Shown here one piece after another: positions 1-25,879 of a DNA stretch of 64,000 nucleotides. This stretch comes from Cristatella mucedo (taxonomy: Eukaryota; Bryozoa; Phylactolaemata; Cristatellidae): positions 8,568,001-8,632,000 of the forward strand of contig WPIO01000008.1 in the NCBI GenBank assembly GCA_009760855.2, written 5' to 3'. The translations under genes and the position numbers were made by a program. The notes beneath the pieces are model-generated. The model was not told the origin of the DNA. It worked only from the letters and a program-made list of their open reading frames with translations, and searched no databases. Numbering within the stretch: the stretch's first letter is position 1; each line of letters opens with the position of its first letter.

Positions 1-54
1 AGAGCTGCGCTGCCTTCTACGTCCTCAGCTGCCAGCACGCCACTGTGGCCGGTG
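1..54 (+). repeat. Partial duplicate of the coding segment at 151-207
   Basis: Positions 1-54 repeat 151-207 almost exactly; the only difference I see is three extra bases (one Asp codon) in the second copy. The copies are separated by about 96 bp of AT-rich sequence (55-150). The first copy reads in the same frame but runs into AT-rich sequence and a stop. The window edge hides what lies upstream. Confidence 0.8.
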
Positions 55-150
55 TATATATTTAAAATGAATTATATTAAACATAGCTTCTTATTATATA
101 TTTAAAAATTATAATTGTATTATATATATTAAATATATAATAAGTCGTCG

Positions 151-944
151 AGAGCTGCGCTGCCTTCTACGTCCTCAGCTGCCAGCACGACGCCACTGTG
201 GCCGGTGACAGTCTTCGACACATGGGCTACCAAAACAGAGCCGAGCACATGATGGAGCAGACGCAGAAAGCAGAGGAGGAGCGCCTCAAAGAGGCCTCCA
301 CGGCCGCTACTGCTACGGCCACTGCAGCCGCTGCTGCCTCGGCGCCGCAGGGTAGGCTCATCTGTCGTTCGCATTCCGTTGACTCGTCATGCTTTTCTCG
401 TGCTCTCCTTCTTATCACAGTTCGTTCTTTCTGCACACTCTCTCGTCAGTCGCTGTCTCCAAATTCTTCGCATCTACCTGATGCATCACAAGCCGGCGTG
501 CGCCACTGCCAATGTCTGCCCGCGACGTTAAAGTGCTCCGCCGCCGCCGATGACTTGCAGATAAGCAGAAAGCGGCGACGAGCAACGCAGCTTCAGATGC
601 CAGCTACCGCGCCTCTACCGCCACAAGTCGCGACCCCAGGGCGCCTGTACCGCCGACGGAGCACCGCCGAGCGGTCGCCGCAGGAGCTCTGCCGAGTGGC
701 ACGAGGTGTGCGCCTGCGCTCTCTCGCCAGCTCCCGCGAGCGCGCTACCAGCGAGCTCGTGCAGCACCTTCTAGCTGCCACCACTGTTGCCGCCTTTGCA
801 TGCACCCTGCCCATGCTTGCTGTGACGTTTGTTTCAGGGCCGTCACCACGGCGGCAGCCACCGCGTCCGCCATTGCCAGTGCACACGCCACCGTCGCGCG
901 AGGGCCTGACCCCAGTCTCTGTCGCGGTCCTGACGCATCGCTGA
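151..944 (+). CDS. 3' end of an unidentified plus-strand gene (two putative exons)
   Basis: Model: exon about 151-351, donor G|GTAGGC at 352, acceptor TTTCAG at 837, last exon 838-944 ending in TGA. The first exon reads AAFYVLSCQHDATVAGDS, then a charged helical stretch (QNRAEHMMEQTQKAEEERLK), then an Ala/Thr-rich run. The last exon would add about 34 residues rich in Pro and Arg. The open frame also runs through the proposed intron, so the splice is inferred from site quality and composition only. I do not recognise the family. An AATAAA at 1532 would suit this gene. It converges on the receptor gene that ends at 4174. Confidence 0.35.
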
Positions 945-1531
945 TTGGCAAGACGAAGGGCCTAGCCCGCGGCGCCGACCCGGCGCTAGCCGTCGGGCCG
1001 CGACCCCAGCGATCGTGAAGCAAGCAGTCGTCCTGCGACGTCCTCGCGCCATTTGCATAATTCGCCTCGCAGCAATGCACCGAGCCCTATCGCCCGCGCG
1101 TAGGCGTGTATCTCAGGGCTCAGGAGATAGTATGCGCGCGTCAGGAGTGCCTGGCCGCCCGCCTGCTCGCGGAGCCCCATTATGGTGTTCTGTCTGCGAG
1201 TTGTCTTCTCTTGTTTGTCTCTGTCGTTGCGTCGTGCTCGCACGTGATCCTCGGTGTAGTTGACTGCTGCCACGGGCGGTGGCGCGCGTCGAAGCGGCCG
1301 GTGCTCGCTCGCGCGACATGACTTATTTGCGCTCGCTGGCATGTGCAGACGGTTGATGCAGCTGTGACGTGCGTCGCGTGCCGTCACTGCAGGTTTCGCC
1401 TTCTTCGTCCGGTCACGGGCGCTTAGGTCACGTGTAGTTTCACGGAACACGGCCAGAACTGGACTCTGGGTGACAGCATGTTCAGCAGGAGCCGCAGGCC
1501 GACACGCTGCGCCAGTCTGCATTCGTGCCGT

Positions 1532-1537
1532 AATAAA
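1532..1537 (+). promoter_or_regulatory. Candidate poly(A) signal AATAAA
   Basis: AATAAA lies about 590 bp after the proposed stop of the unidentified plus-strand gene. It fits a 3' UTR but has no independent support. Confidence 0.35.
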
Positions 1538-2047
1538 CACTCGGGCAGTCGTCGGTCGCTGCGTCCATCCTCTATCGAATTCATCGATAGATCGAAGCAC
1601 ACATATCAGGCCACAAGCAGCCAGTGCACCTCGAGCTCAATTTATCAGTAGTGGCCGGCAGCAGAGCGACTGCTCGCAGCAAAGCAAAGTCACTCCGGAC
1701 GTCACGTCGTAGCATCTGCTTAAGAAACTAGAGAATCGTAAAACTTGCAAAATTCGCTCTGGTGAAACTCGGCAAAGCCTCCCGGTGGCCTGGTGCGAAT
1801 ATTTAGTGCTGGCCACGGTTCTATGTTCAGTCCGATGTACTTCGGATCAGTGACCTCAAATGACAGGACAGGAATGGGAGAACTTTGCAGGAGTGAATGT
1901 TGAATGCTAGTGGGCAGCAGTTGCCCCGGGTTTCTTCTGTCAGCATGAAAACTCGGTAAGCTCAAAGACTGCACCGTCGCTGACGGAGAGCCTCGTAGCA
2001 TCTCTTTATGCGTCTGGTGACGGCAAACAAGTCAGTATATCTTGCTC

Positions 2048-2310
2048 ATCGACATCTACCTCCCCTGCTGCCCACTGTGGAACATCTCTTTCAGCCGTCC
2101 TGAGCTGCTATTTCCATGCCATTCACTACTCAACTGCCCCTTCTGATTCAATTATGCCTCTCGCTTTCTCATTACTGTGTGAAATCGGAGTCTGTTGGCT
2201 ACCGAATATGCACCGAAAGCCGAGTAGGCTTTGAGTGCTCAATAGAAAACTCATGCGTAACACTCGAGTGGTCTATCCTGGTCTGTGGAGTTACAGACAT
2301 CAGAGATACA
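2048..2310 (+). mobile_element. LINE-B 3' end fragment
   Basis: This segment matches the reverse complement of the 3' end of the LINE-B copy at 35355-36990. Shared landmarks are the CTCTCGCTTTCTCATTACTGT-like block, a GTTGGCTACCGAATATGCAC-like block and a terminal block ending near GGAGTTACAGAC. It is 5' truncated and has no coding potential. Confidence 0.65.
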
Positions 2311-2484
2311 TTGCATTATGTTTTGTGTACGGGATGAAATTTACATTATTTGGTACGGGATACAACGTATGCTGAGATTACATTATTTGGTAAGGGATAC
2401 AATTTACGCTGACTTTACATTATTTGGCGTGGGATGAAATTTATGCTGACATTGCATTAATTGGTATGGGGTGAAATGTATGCT
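2311..2484 (+). repeat. Minisatellite, ~37-bp unit, about 4-5 copies
   Basis: Units begin CATTATTTGG and end near ATGCTGA. Three successive full units are 37 bp each with diverged interiors, and are flanked by partial units. The array directly abuts the LINE-B 3' end. Confidence 0.8.
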
Positions 2485-2569
2485 GCTGCTGACGTCAGAC
2501 GAGACCATCTCTGCCAGACGTGATTTCCTAGCCGACATACTTAGCTATTTTGGGGATACATAATGGACC

Positions 2570-2692
2570 GTGATGGCCCAGATGTTAGGGTGGTCGCTCT
2601 CCATCGACCGAGGTCGTGGGTTCGAGTCCAGCAGTGGCAGATCCTTCGACTGCTAAACAAATGAGGCTGTTAAATCGGCTATTTTTTCTTTT
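2570..2692 (+). mobile_element. SINE-A copy, plus strand, internally shortened
   Basis: A tRNA-like head (TTAGGGTGGTCGCTC, then a box-B-like GGTTCGAGTCC) is followed by the family tail ACAAATGAGGCTGTTAAATC and a T-run. The central CTGCAAGCGGTGGTGATAGC block seen in other copies is missing. Confidence 0.65.
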
Positions 2693-2865
2693 GAACATTG
2701 AAAAGTATAGCATTCGTAAGCCGATGCATACCGACGAGAACTCGTTCCATACAGTAGACATGTATCGCTGCAGAAATGCAGTATGTCGCTTTTACGAATA
2801 GATTTGGCTTTGGGACTAGATTAGTGATAACACTCGAATGATCGAGCCCCGGGGCACACCACGTT

Positions 2866-2921
2866 AAGCGCCTGAATAGAGATCAGGCTCTTAGGGCTGT
2901 ACAAATGAATTATATTTCACA
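2866..2921 (+). mobile_element. SINE-B 3' tail, plus strand
   Basis: Shares GCGCCTGAATAGAGATCA and CTGTACAAATGAATTATATT with copies at 25727 (reverse) and 50325. Only the tail is clear. A (CT)n tract follows immediately. Confidence 0.55.
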
Positions 2922-2923
2922 TC

Positions 2924-17226
<14,303 letters not shown>

Positions 17227-19020
17227 CTGCGACAAATCAACAACACAAGTGCCGGTCGCCCTGCCTGCAAAGGGACACATCCGGTAGCGGCTTCGTCTGC
17301 AGCTGCTGGCTCTAGGGCCTGGTCGGCAGTGGTAACATTTTTTTCTTAAGTACGGCTCAAGAGCAAACACGTATCTCACCGTTTGGGTTCGGTGGTCAGG
17401 CCAGGAGAAGCAGCACGAGCCAGTGGCCTCAGCAGGTCGGTCAATGCCCCACCCCCAAAAAAAACAACGGTCGTTCTGCTCCGGGGATCTGAGCTCTGGC
17501 TGGCCAGAGCAGCCTTAGTTCGCCAGTGGCTGAGAGCTCGAGCTCTTCCGGAAAAGGGCTCACGCAGGCTCCGGCGGTCGTTTGCCAGGCAGCCGAGGAT
17601 CGCTCTACCAAAATCTCATTCAGCTGCCTCAAGCCGCACGGGAAGGGGGGGCCGCAGCAACCGCAGGGCCAGAATGAGGCAGACGCTCCAAACCTCCCGA
17701 TGAAGCTTGCCCTCCCCTAGGAACTGCCTGGCCGGTGAGGAGAGGCCCGCCAGGCAGGCTCTCACGTCTTTAAAATCGCGCCGGAATTGCTGAATAGCTC
17801 GATCGCAGGCGTGTCGTAGCAGACAGGTGAAGCTTGGAGCCCTCCAACCAAAACAAAAACGCTGGCACCTGGCCACCAAAAAAAGTAAAGAAACTCGATA
17901 AAACTAGCCTTATCTGCAATAGATCTGCAATAGCAGGAGGATGTTAACGTAGGGAACCACATTTGCTTTGACCGTTCTTTACAGTATCAGCAACGGGCAG
18001 CAGATCATTCAAAATGGAAGCTTCTGCCGTATTAAAATATTAAGAAAAAACCGACTGGGGAGGGGCCACTCGACCACCTTGCACAGAGCACATTGGCAGG
18101 CTAGCGATGGGCACTGCAATCCCAAGCCAGCATGAGCCATCGGCCCGAGCATGCTTGCAAAACTGTGCTAGCATTTGCATCGGGTGCAACATCATCACTT
18201 TGCTTCTGGCAAAAATCGCGATCGAACGCCTGACATGACAGAAGCAGTGATTGGCTTCTGCCTTGGCTGCTGGGACTGTTTTTCAATCTGCTCAGCCAGG
18301 GTATGCCGGTCATTAAATAGCATGGCTACACTACCCTCTCACTCTCCCATGGCTTCAAAGCGATCGGCACGGCTATGCCCTGCACAGGTCCTCCCAATGC
18401 GTACCGACATATCCGACATATCTCAGCACACCCTGTTCTGCCGTAGCCGGTCAAGCTGCCACCTGATGTGCAATTAGCATAGTGGAGTGTCACACAGAAT
18501 GCTTTACCACGTCAGGAACTGCAGGCATGGGTATCGGGTTGGGGGATAATGCTGCCTATTCTTAATGGCAAAAGAGCTAACTTGGGCCTCTGACAAATAG
18601 CATCCAGAGTTCAGTCAGATGTCGCCGGACATCGGACGTGCATCAAGGTGACCGATGTACAGGTGTATTAGTGCAATACGTCTTAAGAAACTTATTCCGG
18701 GTTCTTTGAAAACTCATTTCAGGCCTGGCTGTAAGAAGGTAGCCCTTGTTGGCAGCAAACCAAAGCAAATGCCAGGATGCAAGCACGTACATGCTAGGAG
18801 TGGCTGGCTAGAACAAGGTCGCCATTCTTTGCTCTCCCATCAGACCCCCTAAGCAGGCATCCCCGGCCATTCCCAGGTGAGTGGGGAAGCCAGGAGGGCC
18901 GACCATTCGCCGACTTCAAGGACCAATCGCTTTTCCAATCTAGGCCTCGGCATCTAATACCGAGACACAAAATGCTTTCTAAGACTAGTTAAAACAGTAA
19001 AAGAAAACGTAAAAGTGCTC
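17227..19020. other. No gene recognised
   Basis: 1.8 kb upstream of the modelled HR39 start, of mixed composition. It may hold 5' HR39 exons that I cannot recognise. No repeat family was identified. Confidence 0.4.
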
Positions 19021-19029
19021 CTACATCAT

Positions 19030-19680
19030 AAATATGTAATTGGCTTCAGGTCACGCCCCAGTACATTTCAGAAAGGCTGCAGTCAGGCCACTACTCAAGA
19101 AAGCAACACTTGATCGAGAGAACTTTCGCACTTCTGCCCAGTCTCTCTTCTACCGTTTCTGTCAAAGACACTGGAGCGAGTCGTGGCAGATCAGCTGAAC
19201 TCATAAATTTAAACTTCAAACCTTGTCACAAAGTTCCAGTCTGGTTTTAATGCTAATCACTCCATAGAGGCAGCATTGCTTCGGGTGTACAACGACCTAC
19301 TTAGGAATGCATAATTTAGTAGAGGCTCTCGGCTTGTTTTCCTCCATCTTTCGGCAGCCTTCGATACTATCGATCGCCAAGTCCTTCTTGAGCACCTCTC
19401 AACTCGTCTTCGCATCACTGGCACAGTATTGCAATGGTTTAGGTCCTGTCTCAGTGAGAGACTATAGAGTATTGATGTGCATGGACAAAGATCATTCGAG
19501 GAACCTCTGAAATATGGATAGCTCAGGGCTCTGTGCTTGGTCCCTTTCTTTTCAAGGTTTATAATCTCCCCCCTCTTACCAACCTGATTGCGAAGCACAA
19601 TCTAGACTTACACTGTTATGCAAATGAAAGAAATTTGAGTTCTCTGAGGGCACAATATCAAATGTATTATTACTATTATT
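19030..19680 (+). mobile_element. LINE-A copy with internal deletion
   Basis: Follows the reverse transcriptase part of the 38.5-41.9 kb LINE (CTTCAGGTCACGCCCCAG, then CTCAAGAAAGCAACACTTGA) until about 19625. It then jumps to the 3' terminus with TGAGTTCTCTGAGGGC and an ATT tail. Many stops and frameshifts. Confidence 0.85.
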
Positions 19681-19795
19681 AGCATGAAAAATGAAGCACT
19701 CGGCACTCGAAGGTGCATGCACAGCAGTGCTAACACGTCAGCAAAACATTTTGCATTTTGCTTCTGCTTTCGTATCGTGTTTATAATACTAACAA

Positions 19796-19865
19796 TAATA
19801 ATACATTTGATAAAGCGCCCACGGAGAGCTCAATCTCTTTCTAGGCGCTTTACAATTGCTGCTAG
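19796..19865 (-). mobile_element. LINE-A 3' terminal fragment
   Basis: AATAATAATACATTTGATAA, GCGCCCACGGAGAGCTC and CTCTTTCTAGGCGCTTTAC in reverse orientation, about 120 bp after the previous copy. Confidence 0.75.
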
Positions 19866-20044
19866 GATATTGATCTAGGCTACAATTCCGGACTGGTCGG
19901 TCTGTACTTTTGGTCTTGCTTTTGCATGCTGGGGAAGGATAGACACCCACCAATAGGAATCGAGGCCTTTGTGGCCACAAACTGCTCAGCTTCCACATTT
20001 CGGCACAGGTTTTTTCAAGTCATGTAGGGCCAGACTGTTCAACC

Positions 20045-20239
20045 AAATGGGCTCTTTCGAACACAGATGCTGCTTATATTGTAATTCACACATCTCTGCG
20101 ACAATCCTGCTTCATCTACGATCCTCTTTTTGTTTAGAGAAACCATCCCGTCATTGGTTAGCCACAAAGCCCCCAGGCTTTGAATATTCCATAAAAAACT
20201 TATTTGCGACCTAGTTAATTTTCACAGCTTTGAGGAGTA

Positions 20240-20240
<1 letters not shown>
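20045..20240 (+). mobile_element. LINE-B 3' fragment, diverged
   Basis: Blocks resembling TTAGCCACAAAGCCCCCAGG and a TTTGAATATTCCATAAAAAACT ending correspond to the LINE-B 3' end order. Weak. Confidence 0.4.
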
Positions 20241-20242
<2 letters not shown>

Positions 20243-20287
<45 letters not shown>

Positions 20288-20329
20288 ATCGGTATATATA
20301 TATATATTCTAACAATCTCTCTCCCCCCC

Positions 20330-20361
<32 letters not shown>

Positions 20362-20411
20362 CAAATGAATTATAATATACAAATGAATTTTATATATATA
20401 TATATATATAT
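20243..20411. repeat. Compound TA/CA microsatellite
   Basis: TA tracts at about 20243-20285, 20293-20306 and 20343-20361 and again at 20388-20411, with a short CA tract before 20343. Confidence 0.95.
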
Positions 20412-20719
20412 ACAACCGCAAAAGTATGTAAGAGGGTGAATAGGTGCCACCACCAAGCAGCTATCCCGTCAGTTGATTGACTCGCTCTTCATCTAATAGC
20501 ACAGAAAACATTCGCACGAGGTGTTTTTAATATTTGTTATCAGAACTAGGGTTAAACTTGCACTACTGGGCACTCACATCAATAGGAGATCGAACCACCC
20601 ATGTTCTTTATAACTTACTTTATCGCCAGGACATTAACTCAAGTCAGTTTTCTCAGCTTGGGCAAACATCCGGAGTAATGCAGTCCCACAGCTACTTAAG
20701 TGAGAGGGGGAAAAAGCTG

Positions 20720-21470
20720 CTCGGGCAAAGACGAGATACTATACTCAGCTCAAATAAGCGCTCCAATCTGTCCCACAGATGTTCCATAGGGTTGAGATCA
20801 GGAGGTTGGCTTGGCCAACAAAGGACTCAAACACCTGAATAGGCGAACAACTGCTTCGTTGCCGTTGCAGTAAGCTTGGGATCATTATCCATTTGCCAAA
20901 CATAATCCTCTCTCACAAGAGCTCTGGCACGGGGCATGCCAACATTTTTGACGATGTCCATGAATACATTCCGGTCCATAATCCCGATGATTCGGTTTTG
21001 AGTTCTACTCCGGAAGCCGAAAAACAAGACCAAACAAGCACGCTTCGACCTCCGTACTTGAGCATAGGCTGCAAGCAGTCTGGGTGTTACTATTCGCCTT
21101 TTCTTCGACTGACGAAATTCCTTCGCCCTCCATTCCGGTGGACCATGAATTTACTTTCACAGGTCCATAGAATACGGCTCCAGTCGGCAGCTGTAAGTAG
21201 GCGTGGTCACGGGCCCACTGCAGACAGCACTTTTGCTGGGGCGCCTTAATTAAGGGCTTGCATTTACAAACTCTTCTGTAAATGCTGCGCTCCGAAAGCC
21301 TCCTAGGAATCGCACCAACACTTACAGCCTTGCCGGTGGCCTCTTCTAAATTCTCGGAGAGAGCTCGAAGCGGTGCTCTCCTTCGACATAGTATACAGCC
21401 AGTTTCAGCAGCTGGTCATCCCTTTTTGTAGTCTAACGTGGATGGCAGGAGCATGATCAGACGTCCATGC
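20720..21470 (-). mobile_element. Degraded Tc1-like transposase
   Basis: Reading on the minus strand, IPRRLSERSIYRRV is followed by GIMDRNVFMDIVKNVG, DNDPK (second catalytic Asp region) and WPSQPPDLNPMEHLWD (third catalytic Glu region). These are DD34E Tc1/mariner landmarks in the right order. Several stops and frame changes show it is dead. Terminal repeats were not located. Confidence 0.85.
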
Positions 21471-21956
21471 TACAACCCTGAAAATACTTCTGCAGGTAAA
21501 CAGATCCCTCACTTATAACAAGCTCCCGTGACACCTTCACGTTGCAAAGACCAGTCTTGTGATAGGCAACGATTTGGCCTTCCCAGGGCAGATAAGCACC
21601 CTATCTGCAGCTCTATGCAAGTGGCATGGCCATGAAGCGCAAAAATAACTCCCCTCCTGCGCACAAGCACATGCGAAGAAAAATCATTGGCCGTATGGAT
21701 TGCAATTAAGATAATCGAACTACAAGTCAAAACTTAGGTGTTGCTATTTTTAAAGGTAAGATATCGTTCCAGGCCCACGGTGGTGTTTTTGTTTCTGATG
21801 AGTTACCATCAATACGGCCATCGATAGCGAGTCCATTTTTTATGTCATCAATCGTGTTCAGGTAAAAGCCGGCCAAGACCGGTGGGGACCTGCGAGAGTG
21901 TATAGTTATCAAGTAAGCCGTGTCTAATGCACCTCGTAAATACTTTTTCGTGCGAG

Positions 21957-22159
<203 letters not shown>

Positions 22160-22160
<1 letters not shown>

Positions 22161-23890
22161 CTAAAATGTCCGGCTAAATATTCACAGACGGTAAGTGGTC
22201 AGTTATCGGCCCAGCAATGTATGTATATTCTTACTATATATAAATTATAAAGCAGTTGTATACGACCGTACAGCTTCCTTCATCAGGAAATGCGAAATGG
22301 CATCACCGATTTCTAGGACATTATCGAACCATATCCGGCTTAAGTCAGCACATGCACAAAAACCTTAAACATTCCTGAACAAACGCCAGACACACAGCAA
22401 TTAAAATGCATTTTGCTAGAGAGGAATACTGGCACATCAAAAAATGCTTACTTTGACAAGTTCTTCTTTCGCTAGCAAAAAACTATCTTTCGAAAATGGC
22501 AACTGTTTCCAAACCCAGCTAGAACAGCAAATCAAGTTAATTGCACATGCTGTTCTCACCCAGTGGGCTAACCAATGCCACAGCATGCACAATGTGCAAC
22601 ATTCATTGCTGCCTTATTTTATTAATACCATCCGGTGGTATTTCTTTGGCCTTAATTTTTTTTAAACTCGGTAGCGTTATCGTTTGGTGTTGATTCCCAG
22701 GTAAAATGGTTTGTCGGGCCAGCACTGTAATACGTATAACATATACATACAGTAATAAATAGTTATTGCATTTTTCAGTAGAAAAGCTTTACTCCTATCA
22801 GTCATCTACATCTTTAATCGTTTCGAGCCATCTCTAAAGTGCATAGTGAGATTCGACACTCTAATAATATTATTATTAAGTCGACCAATGGCTTCACAGG
22901 CACATTATCTGACGTTTTCAAATCGGCAGCAGCTAAAGAAAACCCTTGTCCAACCGTTTAAATGAAATGTCTTTCTCTGTAAGACGGTACACTGAAAAAA
23001 ATGCCCAACAAATCTTTTGCGAACAGTGAATGAAGGATGCTAAAAAAATTCTTCCCAAAACTGCAACCTCATTGGAAGCCACGCATGACCTCGCAGGCTG
23101 CCACAACAGTGGTTTTTCGCTCACGTCAACCAAGCCTGCTGGATAATATACACTGCATGCCTCTGATTGCCGCCTGCCCCGGTATCGGTACGAATACAGG
23201 TACTAGTACGATCTGAATGAATATTCAGTCTCCATGGAAAACTGTGGAACACATGCATAGCTGCCTTGCATACAAGTATATACTTCTTTGCTGCATGACG
23301 CTTGTCCTGGTCAGCTTGCACACAGGCAAGACCAAGTCGGCATGCTCGCATGCTCACATTGGTTTCGGTAGGGGTGAAATAAGCACCCCTAGGCAGTTAA
23401 CTCCCATTTAAACGATAACAAGTGAAGCTGTGCAGCAGCAGCCATTAAATTTAACCGGATCCTGATTTAACCAGATGTGGAGTAGGTGGCTTGCATGAGT
23501 AAGCCTAAAGATGCATTGCGGCAAGCACAATAACTTCAGTTCCAAGAACGGCATCTTATTTTTTTAGAAACAGCTATTTTTTTTTCAATTGATTAAGTAG
23601 GGGATATCATGGAACAATAAGGGCAGCCTGAGAATGCAGTTTATCGTTTATCTTAATCGATCCAAGGATTCCTTACCTTCTAAAAATGCCAACCTTCCAC
23701 CCGTGCTCATTTGTTAGCACCAACAATCAGCATTGTCATGGCATACATTAGCTGAAATGCCTGGAACAGGCTTACTCTGATGGCAGTCAGTCACCAGGTT
23801 ACTAGCTGCTGAATATGCAGTCTATATGTACAGAATCTACGGCAACATAAACTGTGCATTATGCTGTACCAACTGCACGCAAACTTGCAG
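22160..23890. other. No gene recognised
   Basis: 1.7 kb of AT-rich sequence with no recognisable exon or repeat family. Confidence 0.4.
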
Positions 23891-23904
23891 CACCAAGCAG
23901 GCTC

Positions 23905-23969
23905 ACACACACGCACACACACACTCACGCCCGCACACGCACAAAAACGTACACACACACAAAAACGTT

Positions 23970-24012
<43 letters not shown>
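23905..24012. repeat. (CA)n microsatellite, interrupted
   Basis: CA tracts with interruptions, the longest at about 23971-24012. Confidence 0.95.
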
Positions 24013-24014
<2 letters not shown>

Positions 24015-24479
24015 GAACTCTGGGTTGTTTCGGTCACGAACATAAGCTTCAACGCCAGACTGAATAAGTCGACGGAATTCCCGAAGACATCGTTCGGTGC
24101 ATCATGCCGATCTCATCCGAACAAATTGCACGATGCGATCGAGAAACTTTATCACATAATCGGCTCCCGCTCAGCTTTGAAAAACAGCAATACAGTGACA
24201 ACAGCAGCAATTGATGACAATCGTTGCACTCGTAAAAGCCTAAAACAATGCTGGGGTGGGGTTAGGATGAGGATGGGGGTAGGAAGTGCCAAGCTTGAAT
24301 TAAGTAGAGGTAAAATTAGCTTTCAGGGCCCAGAACTGCAGGCCGATAGCTAACAGGGGCCGAATCGTCCCGAGTGTATTTGAGATGTCAAGGCGCCGAA
24401 ACGTCGTGGACCAAAATGCCCAGGGCAGAAACATCCCGACAGGACACTAGAAGAGAGCATACCAGCGCCAGCCGGGGTC

Positions 24480-25230
24480 CGACACTTGTGTTGCACGAAC
24501 GACCGACCGACAGCCCATGTGTGGCATAAGCACTACAGGCCAGACGAAAGCCAGCTCCGACGCGGTCACCAGTCTCGGCTCATTCGAAGGCACGCGTGCA
24601 GGCACACGCAGAACAGCCGCGGCAACGACGCCTGCGCCAGGCCAATCGGGCGCCTCCAGGTACAGTGCCGCGAGGCTGGTGAAAATATAATGAAAAGCTC
24701 AAAACTTCCAGCCGCATACCATCGAACATCGACGCGCAAACTAACGGTCTGGAATCCTGACGTTAGACTCCCGAAGCAGATCGAGCCAAGCAAGCGACCT
24801 AAGAGCACGCGGCTGAAAAGGCGAACGGCACTAAACACGAGACAGCTTCTAATTGCGCGACCGTCGGCAGACTGCATCCCGAGAGGACGCGCGAGTCGCC
24901 CGCCGCCTCGAGAAACCACAGTCCACCTTAAGGACCAGCGAGCGAGCGGGCGCTAGCGGCCGCCATATGTCCTTGGCGGTTTGCCTTGTCCTTTTTTCAA
25001 TGTCACGGCCAGTTTTGAACGCTCAAGCAGCTAGAGACAGCAGAAACGGCGTGGCGGAGCACTTACTTGTTACCGCGGACAATCGTGCTCATACTATTGA
25101 CGCACAGATACCGAGAGCGCGTCCAGAACAACGCACTACCAGTAAGTCATGTGACCTTGGGCACTGGCCCCCCGAAGGTCGCGTCCGTAATGGACCCGGC
25201 GTGCTTGATTCGTGGGCTTCCTGGCACGCT
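24480..25230. promoter_or_regulatory. CpG-rich segment, possible promoter
   Basis: Noticeably richer in CG dinucleotides than the flanks. Open frames exist on both strands but none is recognisable. It could be the distant promoter or 5' UTR exon of HR39 (minus strand). This is compositional inference only. Confidence 0.2.
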
Positions 25231-25257
25231 GTCGGCCCTGCTGCCGGCGAATCAATT

Positions 25258-25335
25258 ATAATAATAATCATCATAATAATCCCAATAAATTTGTTATAGC
25301 ACTCTAAGAGAACTCATTTCACTTTCTAGACACTT
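25258..25335 (-). mobile_element. LINE-A 3' terminal fragment, diverged
   Basis: ATAATAATC repeats, then AGCACTCTAAGAGAACTCA and a CTTTCTAGACACTTT-like block match the reversed LINE-A end. Confidence 0.5.
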
Positions 25336-25600
25336 TTCATTTCAAAGCAACCGCCGTCCGACAGCCAGGCGGTCGAAATAGATATTGCGATAATCGTTCC
25401 GACTATGATCTTATGCTTGTGGTCATTGAGCATGCTACGACTAACCGTTAAATCAAGCTTCCTTTGCTGCAAGTGTAACATTTCTAGAGTTCTCTGAGTG
25501 CGCTATATTAAATGCGTTATTATTATGATCTCGGCCGAGCAGCAAAAAGCCGACTGCCACCTCGTCATATTTAACTTGACGGCCGACTGGGTTTAGCCGA

Positions 25601-25616
25601 ACTTGACCTGTTGTGA

Positions 25617-25664
<48 letters not shown>

Positions 25665-25680
25665 TCACAACAGGTCAAGT
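25601..25680. repeat. Perfect inverted repeat around a (TA)n core
   Basis: The 20-bp arms 25601-25620 and 25661-25680 are exact reverse complements, flanking about 37 bp of TA. More TA follows to about 25705. Confidence 0.95.
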
Positions 25681-25726
25681 ATATATATATATATATATAT
25701 ATATACAAATGAATTTTATATATATA

Positions 25727-25870
25727 ATTCATTTGTATAGCGCCCCAAGAGAATTAAATCTCTATTCAGGCGCTTCACAAATGCCTCAGGGCTCGAGCCC
25801 ACGACCTCAGCCAAACCTTAGTCGGGGCGAGCTCCTTAACCTCTGGACCAACCCAGCTCGAGTAGGTTCG
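25727..25870 (-). mobile_element. SINE-B copy, minus strand
   Basis: On the plus strand: AATTCATTTGTATAGCGCCC, AATTAAATCTCTATTCAGGC, then a reverse box B (CTCGAGCCCACGACCTC) and CCTCTGGACCAACCCAGC. The most complete copy of this family here. Confidence 0.75.
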
Positions 25871-25879
25871 ATGTATCTC

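Noticed and set aside
24853-25299. 148-residue plus-strand frame with a signal-peptide-like start
   Set aside because: No recognisable domain, and it ends in a LINE-A terminal fragment; the CpG-rich composition explains the open frame.
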